Positions 1 to 8,007 of a stretch of DNA of 64,000 nt are shown here, piece after piece. The translations under genes and the position numbers were made by a program. The notes beneath the pieces were generated by a model. It did not search any database, was not told where the DNA came from, and saw only the letters and a program-made list of their open reading frames with translations. Positions within the stretch are counted from its first letter, which is position 1. Each line of letters begins with the position of its first letter. This stretch comes from Streptomyces rubiginosohelvolus (lineage in GTDB: Bacteria; Actinomycetota; Actinomycetes; Streptomycetales; Streptomycetaceae), in assembly GCF_014649875.1 (NCBI RefSeq), contig NZ_BMTW01000019.1, forward strand, positions 62,001-126,000, given 5' to 3'.

Positions 1-664
1 GCGCGAGCCCCTCGGCCGTGTCGAACAGAATGCCCCGGAGCTTCGGATGCTCCCGCAGGATCGAGGCCAGCAGGGTGCCGTCGCCGCCGCCGATGTCCAC
101 CAGGGTGCTGAAGCGCCCGAAGTCGTAGTGGTGCGGCACGGTGTCGGCGGTCAGCCGGGTGCCCTGGCTCATCGCCTCGTTGAACGCGGCGGACAGCTCG
201 GGGTGCTCCTTCAGATGGCCGAAGAAGTCGGTCCCGAACACCGTCTCGAACGTGGTCCCGCCCGAGCGGACGCTCTCGTCGAGCAGGTCCCAGCCCCGCA
301 GCATGACCGGATCGGTGAACATCCGGGCCATCGCGGCCATCGAGCCGGCCGTGTCGGTCCGCAGGAAGTCGCCCGCCGCGGTGGTCCGGAAGAGGCCCGG
401 TTCCGTCTCGGACAGCAGCTGGAGTCCGGCCAGGGCGCGCAGCAGACGCAGCGTCGCCTGCGGATGGGTGCCGAGGGATTCGGCGAGCGCGTCGGCGCTC
501 AGTTCACCGGGGCCGATCCGGTCGAAGACGTCGAACCGCACGGCTGTGCCCAGCGCCTGGGTGGCCATCTGGCCGAGCACGAGCCGGGACAACGCCCCGC
601 GCGCCTGCCAATCCACCGGCGCTTCCCGGCCGTTGCGGGTCGCCTGATCCTGACCATCCGTCAT
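1..664 (-). CDS. O-methyltransferase, SAM-dependent (3' end cut off by window edge)
   Basis: About 221 N-terminal residues are visible and the gene runs off the left edge. It has the layout of Methyltransf_2-type small-molecule O-methyltransferases. An N-terminal winged-helix dimerisation domain (about residues 15-105) includes the stretch SLGTHPQATLRLLRALAGL. The SAM-binding glycine-rich motif VDIGGGDGTLL lies at about residues 189-199. The ATG at 664 is preceded by a GGGAGGTG ribosome binding site. An iron-box-like palindrome lies just upstream of that site, so transcription is probably repressed by a DmdR/IdeR regulator in iron-replete cells (inference). The substrate cannot be read from the fragment. 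The family acts mostly on phenolic or polyketide hydroxyls. Confidence 0.85.
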   Translation of the reverse strand, partial: MTDGQDQATRNGREAPVDWQARGALSRLVLGQMATQALGTAVRFDVFDRIGPGELSADALAESLGTHPQATLRLLRALAGLQLLSETEPGLFRTTAAGDFLRTDTAGSMAAMARMFTDPVMLRGWDLLDESVRSGGTTFETVFGTDFFGHLKEHPELSAAFNEAMSQGTRLTADTVPHHYDFGRFSTLVDIGGGDGTLLASILREHPKLRGILFDTAEGLA

Positions 665-680
665 GTTCCGCACCTCCCTG

Positions 681-699
681 TTGGGTTAGGTAAACCTAA
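681..699 (-). promoter_or_regulatory. Iron box (DmdR/IdeR-type operator)
   Basis: TTGGGTTAGGTAAACCTAA matches the actinobacterial iron-box consensus TTAGGTTAGGCTAACCTAA at 16 of 19 positions and contains GTTAGG-N4-CCTAAC. It sits 17 bp upstream of the methyltransferase start, directly before its ribosome binding site, where bound repressor would cover the promoter or transcription start. It also overlaps the stop codon of the convergent-side LysR gene. Confidence 0.7.
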
Positions 700-1634
700 C
701 TTCGAAGGGATCGAGGGGCAATCGGCCGTCCGCCCGCGAGCGTGTCGGCGGCCTCCGCAGCCACCGCCTCGGCCACGGTCGCCAGGGCGGGTGAGTCCAG
801 CTTCCACTGCTGCCAGTGCAGCGGTACGTCCACGGTGCGGTCCGGGACGAGCAGCGCCAGCCGGCCGTCGCGCAGCAACGGCTCCGCCTGGACGTCGGGC
901 ACCATGCCCCAGCCCATGCCCGCCGCCACGGCGCTCGCGAACCCCTCCGAGCTGGGCACCAGATGGCGCCGGGAGCTCGCCCGGGCCCCGGGGACGAGCC
1001 GGCGTACGAACGAGTCCTGCAGGTCGTCGCGCCGGTCGAAGCTGACCACCGGGGCGTCCTCGATCAGCTCGCGCACATCGGCGCCCGTCCGCCTCCCCAG
1101 CCACCGGTCGGCGAAAGCGGGTTCGGCCACCGGCAGATACCGCATCCGGCCGAGCCTGCGCACCGAGCACCCCGTCACCGCCTGCGGCGACGAGGTCACC
1201 GCGGCCATCACCAGCCCCTCCCGCAGCAGGGCGGCCGTGTGGTCCTGGTCCTCCCGGTGCAGTTCGTAGGCGAGGTCGAGATCCTGCGGAACGCGCCGCA
1301 GGGCGGGCAGGAACCAGGTCGCCAGGGAGTCGGAGTTCACCGCGATCGACAGGAGCGTCGGCTCGCCGGGCCCGGACATCCCGAGCGCCGTCCGCGCGTC
1401 GCGCTCCAGCCGGGCCAGCTGGCGGGCGAAGCGCACCACGACCTCACCGGACTCGGTGGGCCGCACCGGTTTCGTGCGCATCAGCAGCACCCGGCCCGTG
1501 CGCTGCTCCAGTGCCTTCACCCGCTGGCTGACCGCCGACGGTGTCAGCCGCAGGACGTTCGCCGCCGCGTCGAAGGTGCCTTCGTCGACCACGGCCAGCA
1601 GCGTGCGCACCTGATCGAGAGGAAGCTCGGACAT
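696..1634 (-). CDS. lysG: LysR-family regulator, LysG/ArgP type
   Basis: 312-residue LysR regulator. The N-terminal winged HTH (about residues 4-62) carries TFDAAANVLRLTPSAVSQRV and is followed by an effector-binding domain of usual length. The N-terminus LPLDQVRTLLAVVDEGTFDAAA is typical of the LysG/ArgP/IciA subgroup, which activates basic amino acid exporters when lysine or arginine accumulates. The divergent neighbour is a LysE-family exporter, which fits that role. Two in-frame ATGs (1637 and 1634) are possible. There is no good ribosome binding site, but a TATCAT -10-like hexamer lies about 8 nt upstream, so the mRNA may be leaderless. The 70-bp intergenic region should hold the binding site. 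Confidence 0.85.
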   Translation of the reverse strand: MSELPLDQVRTLLAVVDEGTFDAAANVLRLTPSAVSQRVKALEQRTGRVLLMRTKPVRPTESGEVVVRFARQLARLERDARTALGMSGPGEPTLLSIAVNSDSLATWFLPALRRVPQDLDLAYELHREDQDHTAALLREGLVMAAVTSSPQAVTGCSVRRLGRMRYLPVAEPAFADRWLGRRTGADVRELIEDAPVVSFDRRDDLQDSFVRRLVPGARASSRRHLVPSSEGFASAVAAGMGWGMVPDVQAEPLLRDGRLALLVPDRTVDVPLHWQQWKLDSPALATVAEAVAAEAADTLAGGRPIAPRSLRS

Positions 1635-1704
1635 CATGGATGCTAATGATACGTAAGAATCTTTAGCTGGACGCCACAACTCTGTGCTCCGTAGCGTCGG
1701 CCGC

Positions 1705-2316
1705 ATGACGAACGCCCTGACCACCGCAGCCACCGGATTCGGCACCGGCCTCTCCCTCATCGTCGCCATCGGCGCCCAGAACGCCCTGGTGCTGCGCCAA
1801 GGGGTCCGCCGGGACGGCGTGCTCGCGGTGGTCGGCATCTGCGCCCTGTCCGACGCGGTGCTCATCACGCTGGGGGTCGCCGGGGTCGGCGCGGTCGTCG
1901 TCGCCTGGCCCTCGGCGCTGACCGTCGTGGGCCTGCTCGGCGGCCTGTTCCTGATCGGCTACGGGCTGCTCGCCGCCCGCCGCGTACTGCGCCCGTCCGC
2001 CCTGCACGCGGGGGACGCACCGGCCGCGTCGCGCCGGGGCGTCGTGCTGACCTGCCTGGCGATGACCTGGCTCAACCCGCACGTGTACCTCGACACCGTG
2101 TTCCTGCTGGGGTCCGTCGCCGCCGACCAGGGATCCCTGCGCTGGACCTTCGGCCTCGGCGCGGTCCTCGCCAGCCTGTGCTGGTTCGCGGCGCTCGGCT
2201 ACGGAGCCCGGCTGCTGAGCGGAGTCCTCGCACGGCCCTCCGCGTGGCGGGTGCTGGACGGCCTGGTCGCCGTCATGATGATCGGCCTCGGCACGAAACT
2301 GGCGCTGGGCGCCTGA
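1705..2316 (+). CDS. lysE: LysE/ArgO-family amino acid exporter
   Basis: 203-residue inner-membrane protein with about six hydrophobic segments. The LysE-family signature VAIGAQNALVLRQG lies at about residues 20-33 and TWLNPHVYLDTVFLLGS in the middle of the protein. The family exports L-lysine and L-arginine in exchange for protons, preventing toxic accumulation during growth on peptides. I use the ATG at 1705 because the residues encoded upstream are not part of the family. The gene is divergent from the LysG-type regulator that probably activates it. A following short stretch (2317-2368) separates it from a convergent gene. Confidence 0.88.
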   Translation: MTNALTTAATGFGTGLSLIVAIGAQNALVLRQGVRRDGVLAVVGICALSDAVLITLGVAGVGAVVVAWPSALTVVGLLGGLFLIGYGLLAARRVLRPSALHAGDAPAASRRGVVLTCLAMTWLNPHVYLDTVFLLGSVAADQGSLRWTFGLGAVLASLCWFAALGYGARLLSGVLARPSAWRVLDGLVAVMMIGLGTKLALGA

Positions 2317-2368
2317 ACACCCGGCCGCCCGTTCCGTACGCGGAGCGGGCGGCCGGGCGGGCCGCGTC

Positions 2369-3319
2369 CTACGACACGACGAGGACGAGCTTGCCGGTCG
2401 TGCGGCCCGTCTCGCCCAGCGCGTGCGCCTTCGCCGCCTCGGCCAGCGGGAAGGCCGCCTCGACATGGGCGCGCAGCTCTCCGGCCCGGACCAGATCGGC
2501 GATGGCCGTCATGCCCGCGTGATCGGCCTCGACCAGCAGGTTCTCCACCCGGATCTCCCGCGCGGCGGCCTTCGCCGCCTCCGCCGGGTCGCCGCCCGGC
2601 AGCAGTGACACGAGCGTGCCTCCCGGGCGCAGGACATCGAGCGAACGCGCCCGTGTCTCGCCCGAGAGCGGGTCGAGCACCATGTCGACATCGCTCACCG
2701 CGTCCCCGAAGTCCACGGTGCGGTAGTCGATGACCTCGTCCGCCCCGAGCCCGCGCACGAAGTCGTGCTTGGCGGCGCTCGCGGTGCCGATGACGTACGC
2801 CCCCAGCGACTTGGCGATCTGTACGGCGAGGTGGCCGACCCCGCCGGCGGCCGCGTGGATCAGCACCCGCTGCCCGGGGCGCACGTCCGCCGTGTCGACG
2901 AGCGCCTGGCGGGCGGTGAGCGCGGCGAGCGGGAGGGCGGCCGCCTGGACGTGGTCGACGCCCTCGGGCTTGTGGGCGAAGGCGCGGGCCGGGCCGACCG
3001 TGAACTCGGCGTGGGAGCCGACGCCGTACGGGTAGGGCAGCATCCCGAACACCTCGTCGCCCGGCTTGAAGAGGGTCACCCCGAAGCCCACCGACTCGAC
3101 GACCCCGGAGACGTCCCAGCCCAGGACGAGCGGCAGCCGGTCCAGGAACATCGCCTGGCCCCGGTGCTTCCAGTCCGTGGGGTTCACTCCGGCCGCCCGG
3201 ACGGCGACCACGATCTGGCTCGGCCCCGCCACCGGCCGGGGAAGCCGGACCTCCTCCAGCACCTCGGGACCTCCGTAGACGCTCTGGCTGATGGCGCGCA
3301 TGCTCTCGTTCTTCGTCAT
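2369..3319 (-). CDS. NADP-dependent oxidoreductase, zinc-free MDR / quinone oxidoreductase type
   Basis: 316-residue medium-chain dehydrogenase/reductase. A GroES-like domain (about 1-125) is followed by a Rossmann domain with the nucleotide-binding motif AAAGGVGHLAVQ at about residues 156-167. The structural-zinc cysteines are absent, which points to the quinone oxidoreductase branch that reduces quinones or enones with NADPH. The ATG at 3319 gives MTKNES; a second ATG at 3301 is possible. It is divergent from an AraC-type regulator across a 69-bp gap holding a perfect inverted repeat, so that regulator probably controls it. The physiological substrate is unknown. Confidence 0.85.
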   Translation of the reverse strand: MTKNESMRAISQSVYGGPEVLEEVRLPRPVAGPSQIVVAVRAAGVNPTDWKHRGQAMFLDRLPLVLGWDVSGVVESVGFGVTLFKPGDEVFGMLPYPYGVGSHAEFTVGPARAFAHKPEGVDHVQAAALPLAALTARQALVDTADVRPGQRVLIHAAAGGVGHLAVQIAKSLGAYVIGTASAAKHDFVRGLGADEVIDYRTVDFGDAVSDVDMVLDPLSGETRARSLDVLRPGGTLVSLLPGGDPAEAAKAAAREIRVENLLVEADHAGMTAIADLVRAGELRAHVEAAFPLAEAAKAHALGETGRTTGKLVLVVS

Positions 3320-3353
3320 GCGTCCAGCCTCACGCCTGTCCGCCGGGCGTACC

Positions 3354-3369
3354 ATGGCATGATTGCCAT
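3354..3369. promoter_or_regulatory. Inverted repeat ATGGCA-N4-TGCCAT, candidate operator
   Basis: ATGGCATGATTGCCAT is a perfect 6+6 inverted repeat in the 69-bp gap between the divergent oxidoreductase and GlxA-type regulator genes. A further TGCCATG overlaps the regulator start. It is a likely binding site of that regulator. Confidence 0.5.
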
Positions 3370-3388
3370 CTTTCGACAGGATCGTGCC

Positions 3389-4354
3389 ATGGGAAACGTG
3401 CACCGCGTCGTCGTACTCGCCCTGGACGGGGTGTATCCGTTCGAGCTCGGCATCCCGAGCCGTGTCCTCGGCGCGGCCGACGGCCGCTACTCCGTCATGA
3501 CCTGCACGGTGGACGGGCGGCCCGTGCGCACCAACGCCGACTTCTCGGTCACCGTCGATCACGGCCCGGAGGTCCTGGCGACGGCGGACACCCTCGTCAT
3601 CCCGCCCTTCGACACCTCCCTCCTCACCCGGGAGGCGCCCGCGCACGCCGTCGCGGCGCTCGCCGCCGTACGCCCCGGCACCCGCATCGTGTCCATCTGC
3701 ACCGGCGCCTTCCTCCTCGCCTCCGCCGGACTGCTGGACGGCCGCCGGGCCACCACCCACTGGGCGCTCGCCGAGCTCTTCCGCTCCTGGTACCCCCAGG
3801 TGCGGCTGGATCCGGACGTCCTCTTCGTCCACGACGGGGACGTGCTGACGTCGGCCGGCGCGGCGTCCGGGGTCGACGTCTGCCTGCACCTCGTCCGCGC
3901 GGACCACGGCAGCGAGGTCGCCAACCGGGTCGCCCGGCTCTGCGTCGTACCGCCGTGGCGCGACGGGGGACAGGCCCAGTACATCGAGCAGCCCGTGCCC
4001 GCTGCGGAGGCGAACGGCACCGCCGCGACCCGCGACTGGGCGCTGCGGAACCTCGACGAACCGCTGAGCCTGGCAAGCCTCGCCGACCATGCCCGGATGA
4101 GTCTGCGCACCTTCGTCCGGCGCTTCAACGAGGAGGTCGGCATGAGCCCGGGCCGCTGGATCGTCCAGCAGCGGGTCGACCGGGCCCGGCATCTCCTGGA
4201 GTCCACGGACCTGGCGGTGGACGAGATCGCCGGCCGGGTCGGCTTCGCCACCGGAGCGTCGCTGCGCCAGCATCTGCACGCCGCCATCGGCGTCACTCCA
4301 CTGGCCTACCGGCGTACGTTCCGCGGCGCGGTCCTCGCGGCGGGGCAGTCATAG
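3389..4354 (+). CDS. GlxA-type AraC-family regulator with DJ-1/PfpI domain
   Basis: 321 residues. The N-terminal DJ-1/PfpI-like domain (about 1-175) carries the nucleophile-elbow motif SICTGAFLLASAG with Cys104. The C-terminal AraC double HTH (about 215-315) includes LASLADHARMSLRTFVRRF and the family signature VDEIAGRVGFATGASLRQHL. Members act as cytoplasmic transcription regulators; the DJ-1 domain is thought to sense a small molecule or protein partner rather than act as an enzyme. I use the ATG at 3389 (MGNVHRVVVLALDGVYPFEL). It is divergent from the quinone oxidoreductase gene, its probable target. Confidence 0.88.
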   Translation: MGNVHRVVVLALDGVYPFELGIPSRVLGAADGRYSVMTCTVDGRPVRTNADFSVTVDHGPEVLATADTLVIPPFDTSLLTREAPAHAVAALAAVRPGTRIVSICTGAFLLASAGLLDGRRATTHWALAELFRSWYPQVRLDPDVLFVHDGDVLTSAGAASGVDVCLHLVRADHGSEVANRVARLCVVPPWRDGGQAQYIEQPVPAAEANGTAATRDWALRNLDEPLSLASLADHARMSLRTFVRRFNEEVGMSPGRWIVQQRVDRARHLLESTDLAVDEIAGRVGFATGASLRQHLHAAIGVTPLAYRRTFRGAVLAAGQS

Positions 4355-4376
4355 AGGTCACAGGGCCCCGGCCGGT

Positions 4377-5015
4377 TCAGTCCTGCGGGTCCAGGCGGCT
4401 GAGGCGTTCGGCGCGCGCGGGGGTCAGATCGAGGGCGGTGAGGATGGAGGGCGCGGCGATGCTGGGGAGTATGTGCTGCTGCAGCGTGATGTGGCGGCGC
4501 TGCAGATCCTGGTAGTTGGTGAGAGTCTGGGATACGGCCTGGGTGCCCGTGAAGGCGGCCACGTACAGGTCCGCCGTCTCGGTGGGGTTGACGTGGGGGA
4601 GCAGCTCACCGTTGTGTTTGGCCTGCGCGAGGAGGTGGTGGGTGGCTTCCTGCCAGCGGAGGAACGGGCCGCTGCGGTCGAGGCCCTGCGCCTGCTGGTC
4701 CATGGACAGGCGCACGCCCGCCCGGGCGAGGAGACTGGTCTGCAGGCGGTGGCTGAACAGCATCCCCAGATCGATGAGTTCCTGGAGCTTGAGGGAGTGC
4801 TCCGGAACGGTCTGCGGCGGCTCCTGGGCGTCGAGAACACCGAGCGCGAGATCTTCCTTGGACGGAAAATGAAAGTAGAGAGCGCCTTTCGTGACGTCGG
4901 CGCTTTTCAGTATTTCGGTAATCGTCGCGGCTTGATAACCGTATTTCTCGAAAGCCTGCGCCGCTGCCATCAGGATTGCCTGGCGGGTGCGTATCGCCCG
5001 GTCCTGCTTGGCCAT
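4377..5015 (-). CDS. scbR: Gamma-butyrolactone receptor, TetR family (ScbR/ArpA type)
   Basis: 212 residues, the usual ScbR length. HTH at about residues 31-50 (ITEILKSADVTKGALYFHF). Trp121 in FLRWQEATHHLL corresponds to the tryptophan conserved in the ligand pocket of ArpA/CprB-type receptors. Such receptors repress target promoters until a gamma-butyrolactone binds. The ATG at 5015 follows an AAAGGAGA ribosome binding site. The gene is divergent from an AfsA/ScbA homologue, the standard receptor/synthase arrangement, with an ARE-like sequence between them. The upstream in-frame extension to 5258 overlaps scbA and is rejected. Confidence 0.9.
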   Translation of the reverse strand: MAKQDRAIRTRQAILMAAAQAFEKYGYQAATITEILKSADVTKGALYFHFPSKEDLALGVLDAQEPPQTVPEHSLKLQELIDLGMLFSHRLQTSLLARAGVRLSMDQQAQGLDRSGPFLRWQEATHHLLAQAKHNGELLPHVNPTETADLYVAAFTGTQAVSQTLTNYQDLQRRHITLQQHILPSIAAPSILTALDLTPARAERLSRLDPQD

Positions 5016-5090
5016 CCTGTCTCCTTTGCTGGGCCGGATGGCCCGGGAAACGGCCGGGACGGTGTGGGGAGGGGCGACCCTGCCGGGGAT

Positions 5091-5118
5091 AGAAAAAAAA
5101 CCGCTGAGTCTGTATCTT
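5091..5118. promoter_or_regulatory. ARE-like autoregulatory element between scbR and scbA
   Basis: This 28-bp stretch has an A-rich left half (eight consecutive A after AG) running into ACCG, and a right half GTCTGTATCTT. That layout resembles ARE sites bound by butyrolactone receptors, whose right half resembles GTTTGTATGTT. An overlapping inverted repeat CGCTGA (5102-5107) / TCAGCG (5120-5125) also lies here. The match is partial. Confidence 0.45.
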
Positions 5119-5175
5119 ATCAGCGCACGTGCATCGCAGGAACGGCTCGCCATCACATGACCCCTGGGGGGAGTT

Positions 5176-6120
5176 ATGCCCGAAGCAGCAGCCCTGATCG
5201 ACTCGGTGCCGGCAATGGATTCGGAGGCCGACATGGTGCATCCCGTGGGGATCGACATGGTGCACCGGACCAGGCCGGAGGACGCCTTTCCGCGTAACTG
5301 GGTGCGCCTGGCGCACGATCGGTTCGCGGTGGCGGCCGTCCTGCCGCACGATCACCCGTTCTTCGCTCCGGTCGGCGGCGACCGGCACGACCCGCTGCTG
5401 GTCGCCGAAGCGATGCGCCAGGCGGCCATGCTCGCCTTCCACGCCGGCTACGGCGTTCCGCTCGGCTACCACTTCCTGATGGCGGACCTCGACTACATAT
5501 GCCACCAGGACCACTTGGGCGTCGGCGGAGCCCCCACCGAGATAGACGTCGAGGTGTTCTGCTCCGACCTGAAGTGGCGGAGCGGACTGCCCGCGCAGGG
5601 GCGCGTGGGCTGGGCGGTGCACCGGGACGGGGAGTTGGCGGCCACGGGGATGGGCGCGACCCGCTTCACCAGCCCCAAGGTGTACCGGCGGATGCGCGGC
5701 GACGCCCCCGCCGAGGGGATATCGATACCGGAGGCGGCACCGGTCGCGGCCGCCCGCGCCGGCCGGAGCAGGACCGAGGACGTGGTCCTGTCGGACACCG
5801 GCCGCGAAGGCGTCTGGGAGCTGCGGGTGGACACCCGGCACCCGACGCTGTTCCAGCGCCCCAACGACCATGTCCCGGGCATGCTGCTGCTGGAGGCGGC
5901 CCGTCAGGCGGCCTGCCTCGCCGCAGGCCCCGGCGGCATCGTTCCGGCGGAGGCGAGCACCCGGTTCCACCGGTACGCCGAGTTCGGCAGCCCGTGCTGG
6001 ATCAGCGCGGTGATCCAGCCGGAGGAGTCCGATGACACGGTGACGGTCCGGGTGACAGGCCGTCAGGACGACCAACCGGTCTTCTCCACACTCCTGTCCG
6101 GCCCGCGGGCCGACGGCTGA
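5176..6120 (+). CDS. scbA: AfsA/ScbA-family gamma-butyrolactone biosynthesis protein
   Basis: 314 residues with two AfsA repeats of hotdog fold. The first has HDPLLVAEAMRQAAMLAFH (Glu78 and Arg81 region); the second has DHVPGMLLLEAARQAACLA. AfsA condenses a beta-ketoacyl chain with dihydroxyacetone phosphate, the key step of A-factor/SCB biosynthesis in the cytoplasm. The length equals that of characterised ScbA. The ATG at 5176 is preceded by a GGGGGAG ribosome binding site. It is divergent from the ScbR-type receptor and followed after 14 bp by a reductase-like gene. Which acyl precursor is used cannot be told from sequence. Confidence 0.92.
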   Translation: MPEAAALIDSVPAMDSEADMVHPVGIDMVHRTRPEDAFPRNWVRLAHDRFAVAAVLPHDHPFFAPVGGDRHDPLLVAEAMRQAAMLAFHAGYGVPLGYHFLMADLDYICHQDHLGVGGAPTEIDVEVFCSDLKWRSGLPAQGRVGWAVHRDGELAATGMGATRFTSPKVYRRMRGDAPAEGISIPEAAPVAAARAGRSRTEDVVLSDTGREGVWELRVDTRHPTLFQRPNDHVPGMLLLEAARQAACLAAGPGGIVPAEASTRFHRYAEFGSPCWISAVIQPEESDDTVTVRVTGRQDDQPVFSTLLSGPRADG

Positions 6121-6134
6121 GAGGTTCCACGCCA

Positions 6135-6983
6135 GTGATTCTCGTGACGGGTGCGACCGGAGCGGTGGGCCGCGAGGTCGCCGGACTGCTGGCGGCTGCC
6201 GGCCCCGTACGGATTCTCGCGCGCCGTCCGGAGCGTCTGACGGTACGAGGGGACGGGGTCGAGGTCGTCGAGGGGGCGTACGGGGACCGCCCCGCCCTCG
6301 ATCGGGCCCTTGAGGGCGTCAGTTCGGTGTTCCTCGTGACGAACAGCCCCACGGAACCCGACGACGAGCGGGTCGCCGGGGCAGCCGCCGCGGCGGGCGT
6401 ACGCCATCTGGTCAAGCTCTCCATGATGGCCGTGGAGGAGCCGGGCGCCGACGACTTCATCACCCGGTGGCAGCGGCGGAACGAAGAGACGATCAGGGCG
6501 TCGGGGGTTCCGTGGACGTTCGTCCGCCCCAGGACGTTCATGTCCAACACGCTGTCCTGGGCGCCCGGTATCCGCTCGGCGGGCGTGGTGCGCGCCCTGT
6601 ACGGCGACGCCCCGGTCGCGTGTGTCGACCCCCGTGACGTCGCCGCGGTGGCCGTCGCCGTACTCACCGGTGCGGGCCACGAGGGCAGGACGTACGCCGT
6701 CTCGGGCCCGGAGGCGATCACCGCGCGGGAGCAGACGGCTCAGCTCTCCCGGGTGCTGGGGCGGCCGCTGCGCTTCGAGGAACTGAGCCTGGACGCCGCA
6801 CGCGCGGCCCTGCTGGCGAAGTACCCGAGGCCCGCCGCGGAAGCCTTTCTGGAGAGCGCGGAGCGACAGCGTGCGGGCGCGAAGGCGGCCGTTGTGCCCA
6901 CCGTCGAGGAGTTGACGGGATGTCAGGCCCGGCCCTACCGAACCTGGGCGGCCGACCACGCGGACGCGTTCGCGGCCGAATGA
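6135..6983 (+). CDS. NmrA-like NAD(P)-binding reductase, ScbC-like position
   Basis: 282 residues with an N-terminal Rossmann motif TGATGAVG (residues 5-12) and the NmrA/SDR-atypical layout: VTNSPTEPD after strand 4, then a RPRTFMSN region. GTG start 14 bp after scbA indicates one operon with coupled translation. In S. coelicolor an NAD-dependent epimerase/dehydratase-like gene follows scbA. By position this enzyme may reduce the keto group of the butyrolactone intermediate, but the broader NmrA family includes quinone reductases and redox-sensing regulators, so the role is inferred from context. The region after it (6984-7149) shows only a weak CCGGAC/GTCCGG hairpin at 7023-7043. Confidence 0.8.
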   Translation: MILVTGATGAVGREVAGLLAAAGPVRILARRPERLTVRGDGVEVVEGAYGDRPALDRALEGVSSVFLVTNSPTEPDDERVAGAAAAAGVRHLVKLSMMAVEEPGADDFITRWQRRNEETIRASGVPWTFVRPRTFMSNTLSWAPGIRSAGVVRALYGDAPVACVDPRDVAAVAVAVLTGAGHEGRTYAVSGPEAITAREQTAQLSRVLGRPLRFEELSLDAARAALLAKYPRPAAEAFLESAERQRAGAKAAVVPTVEELTGCQARPYRTWAADHADAFAAE

Positions 6984-7149
6984 GGTCACGGCCCGGGACG
7001 GCTGAGGCGCGTCAACGCCCCGCCGGACCACGGGAACGTCCGGTCGCACACATTCCCCCATCCCGGTCTGTTTCCCAGCCCCGCAGGGCGGATATGGCCG
7101 AAAAAAGGGCCCGGGATCCTCTGGTGCGATCTTCCGTTCCCTGGAAATG

Positions 7150-7167
7150 AAACCGGTAAGTTGGTTT
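7150..7167. promoter_or_regulatory. ARE-like operator upstream of second receptor gene
   Basis: AAACCGGTAAGTTGGTTT contains AAACC-N8-GGTTT, continued by GAT, similar to the core of butyrolactone-receptor operators (ACCG...CGGTTT). It ends 9 bp before the ATG at 7177, so a bound repressor would block that gene. Its position also argues against the upstream ATG at 7147. Confidence 0.5.
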
Positions 7168-7176
7168 GATAACTCC

Positions 7177-7887
7177 ATGACCAAACAGGAGCGCGCCACC
7201 CGGACCCGCCAGGCGCTCATCCGCTCCGCCGCCGTCGTCTTCGAACAGCACGGCTATGCCCAGGCACGGCTGGTGCTGATCAGCTCCGGCGCGGGCGTCA
7301 GCACGGGCGCGCTGCACTTCCACTTCGAGAACAAGGCCGCGGTCGCGGAAGCCGTGGTGGCGGAGGCGTCCCGAGGGCTGCGGGACATGTCCGCCGTGAT
7401 CCGGCGCAGGACGGACACCGCCCTGCAGGCACTCGTCGACACCTCGCACGCCCTCGCGGAACGGCTGCGCGGGGACCCGGTGAGCCGGGCCGGATTCCGG
7501 CTGAGCTGCGACGGTGAGCGGGCAGCCGCCCCCGACCTGCGGATGGAGTGGCACCACCGCGTGCGGGAACTGCTGGACGAGGCGGCCGCCGCCGGAACAC
7601 TCGCCGACGACATCACCCGCGAGGACGCGGCAGCCGCGACCGTCGCCGTGACGGCCGGATTCGAGGTGCTCGGCCGCCACGACGCCGAGTGGCTGTCCCC
7701 GTACCGGCTCACCGGTTTCTGGCAGCTGCTGCTGCCCCGGCTCGCCACCCCGGAGACGCTCGTACGCGTGGACCCGTCCGGCACGGCCACGGTGCCACCG
7801 GCCAGAGGACCCGCGCTCGCGGGACGTGTCGTGGGCGAGGCGGACGTACCGGCGGAGGCGACAGCGGGGGCGGCCGAGGCCAACTGA
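7177..7887 (+). CDS. Second ScbR-like TetR regulator (receptor or pseudo-receptor)
   Basis: 236 residues. HTH at about 31-50 (LVLISSGAGVSTGALHFHF) and Trp125 in RMEWHHRVRELL, at the place of the ligand-pocket tryptophan in butyrolactone receptors. The C-terminal tail of about 30 residues after the TetR core is Ala/Gly/Pro-rich. Second homologues near a butyrolactone synthase often bind antibiotics or precursors rather than the lactone (pseudo-receptors such as ScbR2). Trp125 means lactone binding remains possible here. I chose the ATG at 7177 because the alternative at 7147 lies in the ARE-like site. No clear ribosome binding site precedes it. Confidence 0.85.
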   Translation: MTKQERATRTRQALIRSAAVVFEQHGYAQARLVLISSGAGVSTGALHFHFENKAAVAEAVVAEASRGLRDMSAVIRRRTDTALQALVDTSHALAERLRGDPVSRAGFRLSCDGERAAAPDLRMEWHHRVRELLDEAAAAGTLADDITREDAAAATVAVTAGFEVLGRHDAEWLSPYRLTGFWQLLLPRLATPETLVRVDPSGTATVPPARGPALAGRVVGEADVPAEATAGAAEAN

Positions 7888-8007
7888 CCTCCGACCCCAC
7901 CCTGCGCTTCCGTGAACGTCAGGAGGCCGAGGTGGAGCCGAGGGCAGCCGGATGCGTCGTGCGCGAGGTGCGCGACGCACCCGACCGGCCGGGCCGGGAG
8001 TTCGTGT

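Noticed and set aside
5016..5258. N-terminal extension of the ScbR gene
   Set aside because: It would overlap scbA and the operator region and carries non-homologous sequence; ATG 5015 has a good ribosome binding site and gives the family length.
7147..7176. Upstream ATG for the second receptor gene
   Set aside because: It lies inside the ARE-like operator and adds residues not found in the family.
4377..7887. Antibiotic biosynthetic cluster attached to the butyrolactone genes
   Set aside because: No PKS, NRPS, terpene or other core enzyme appears within reach; the only tailoring-type gene is the truncated O-methyltransferase at the left edge.
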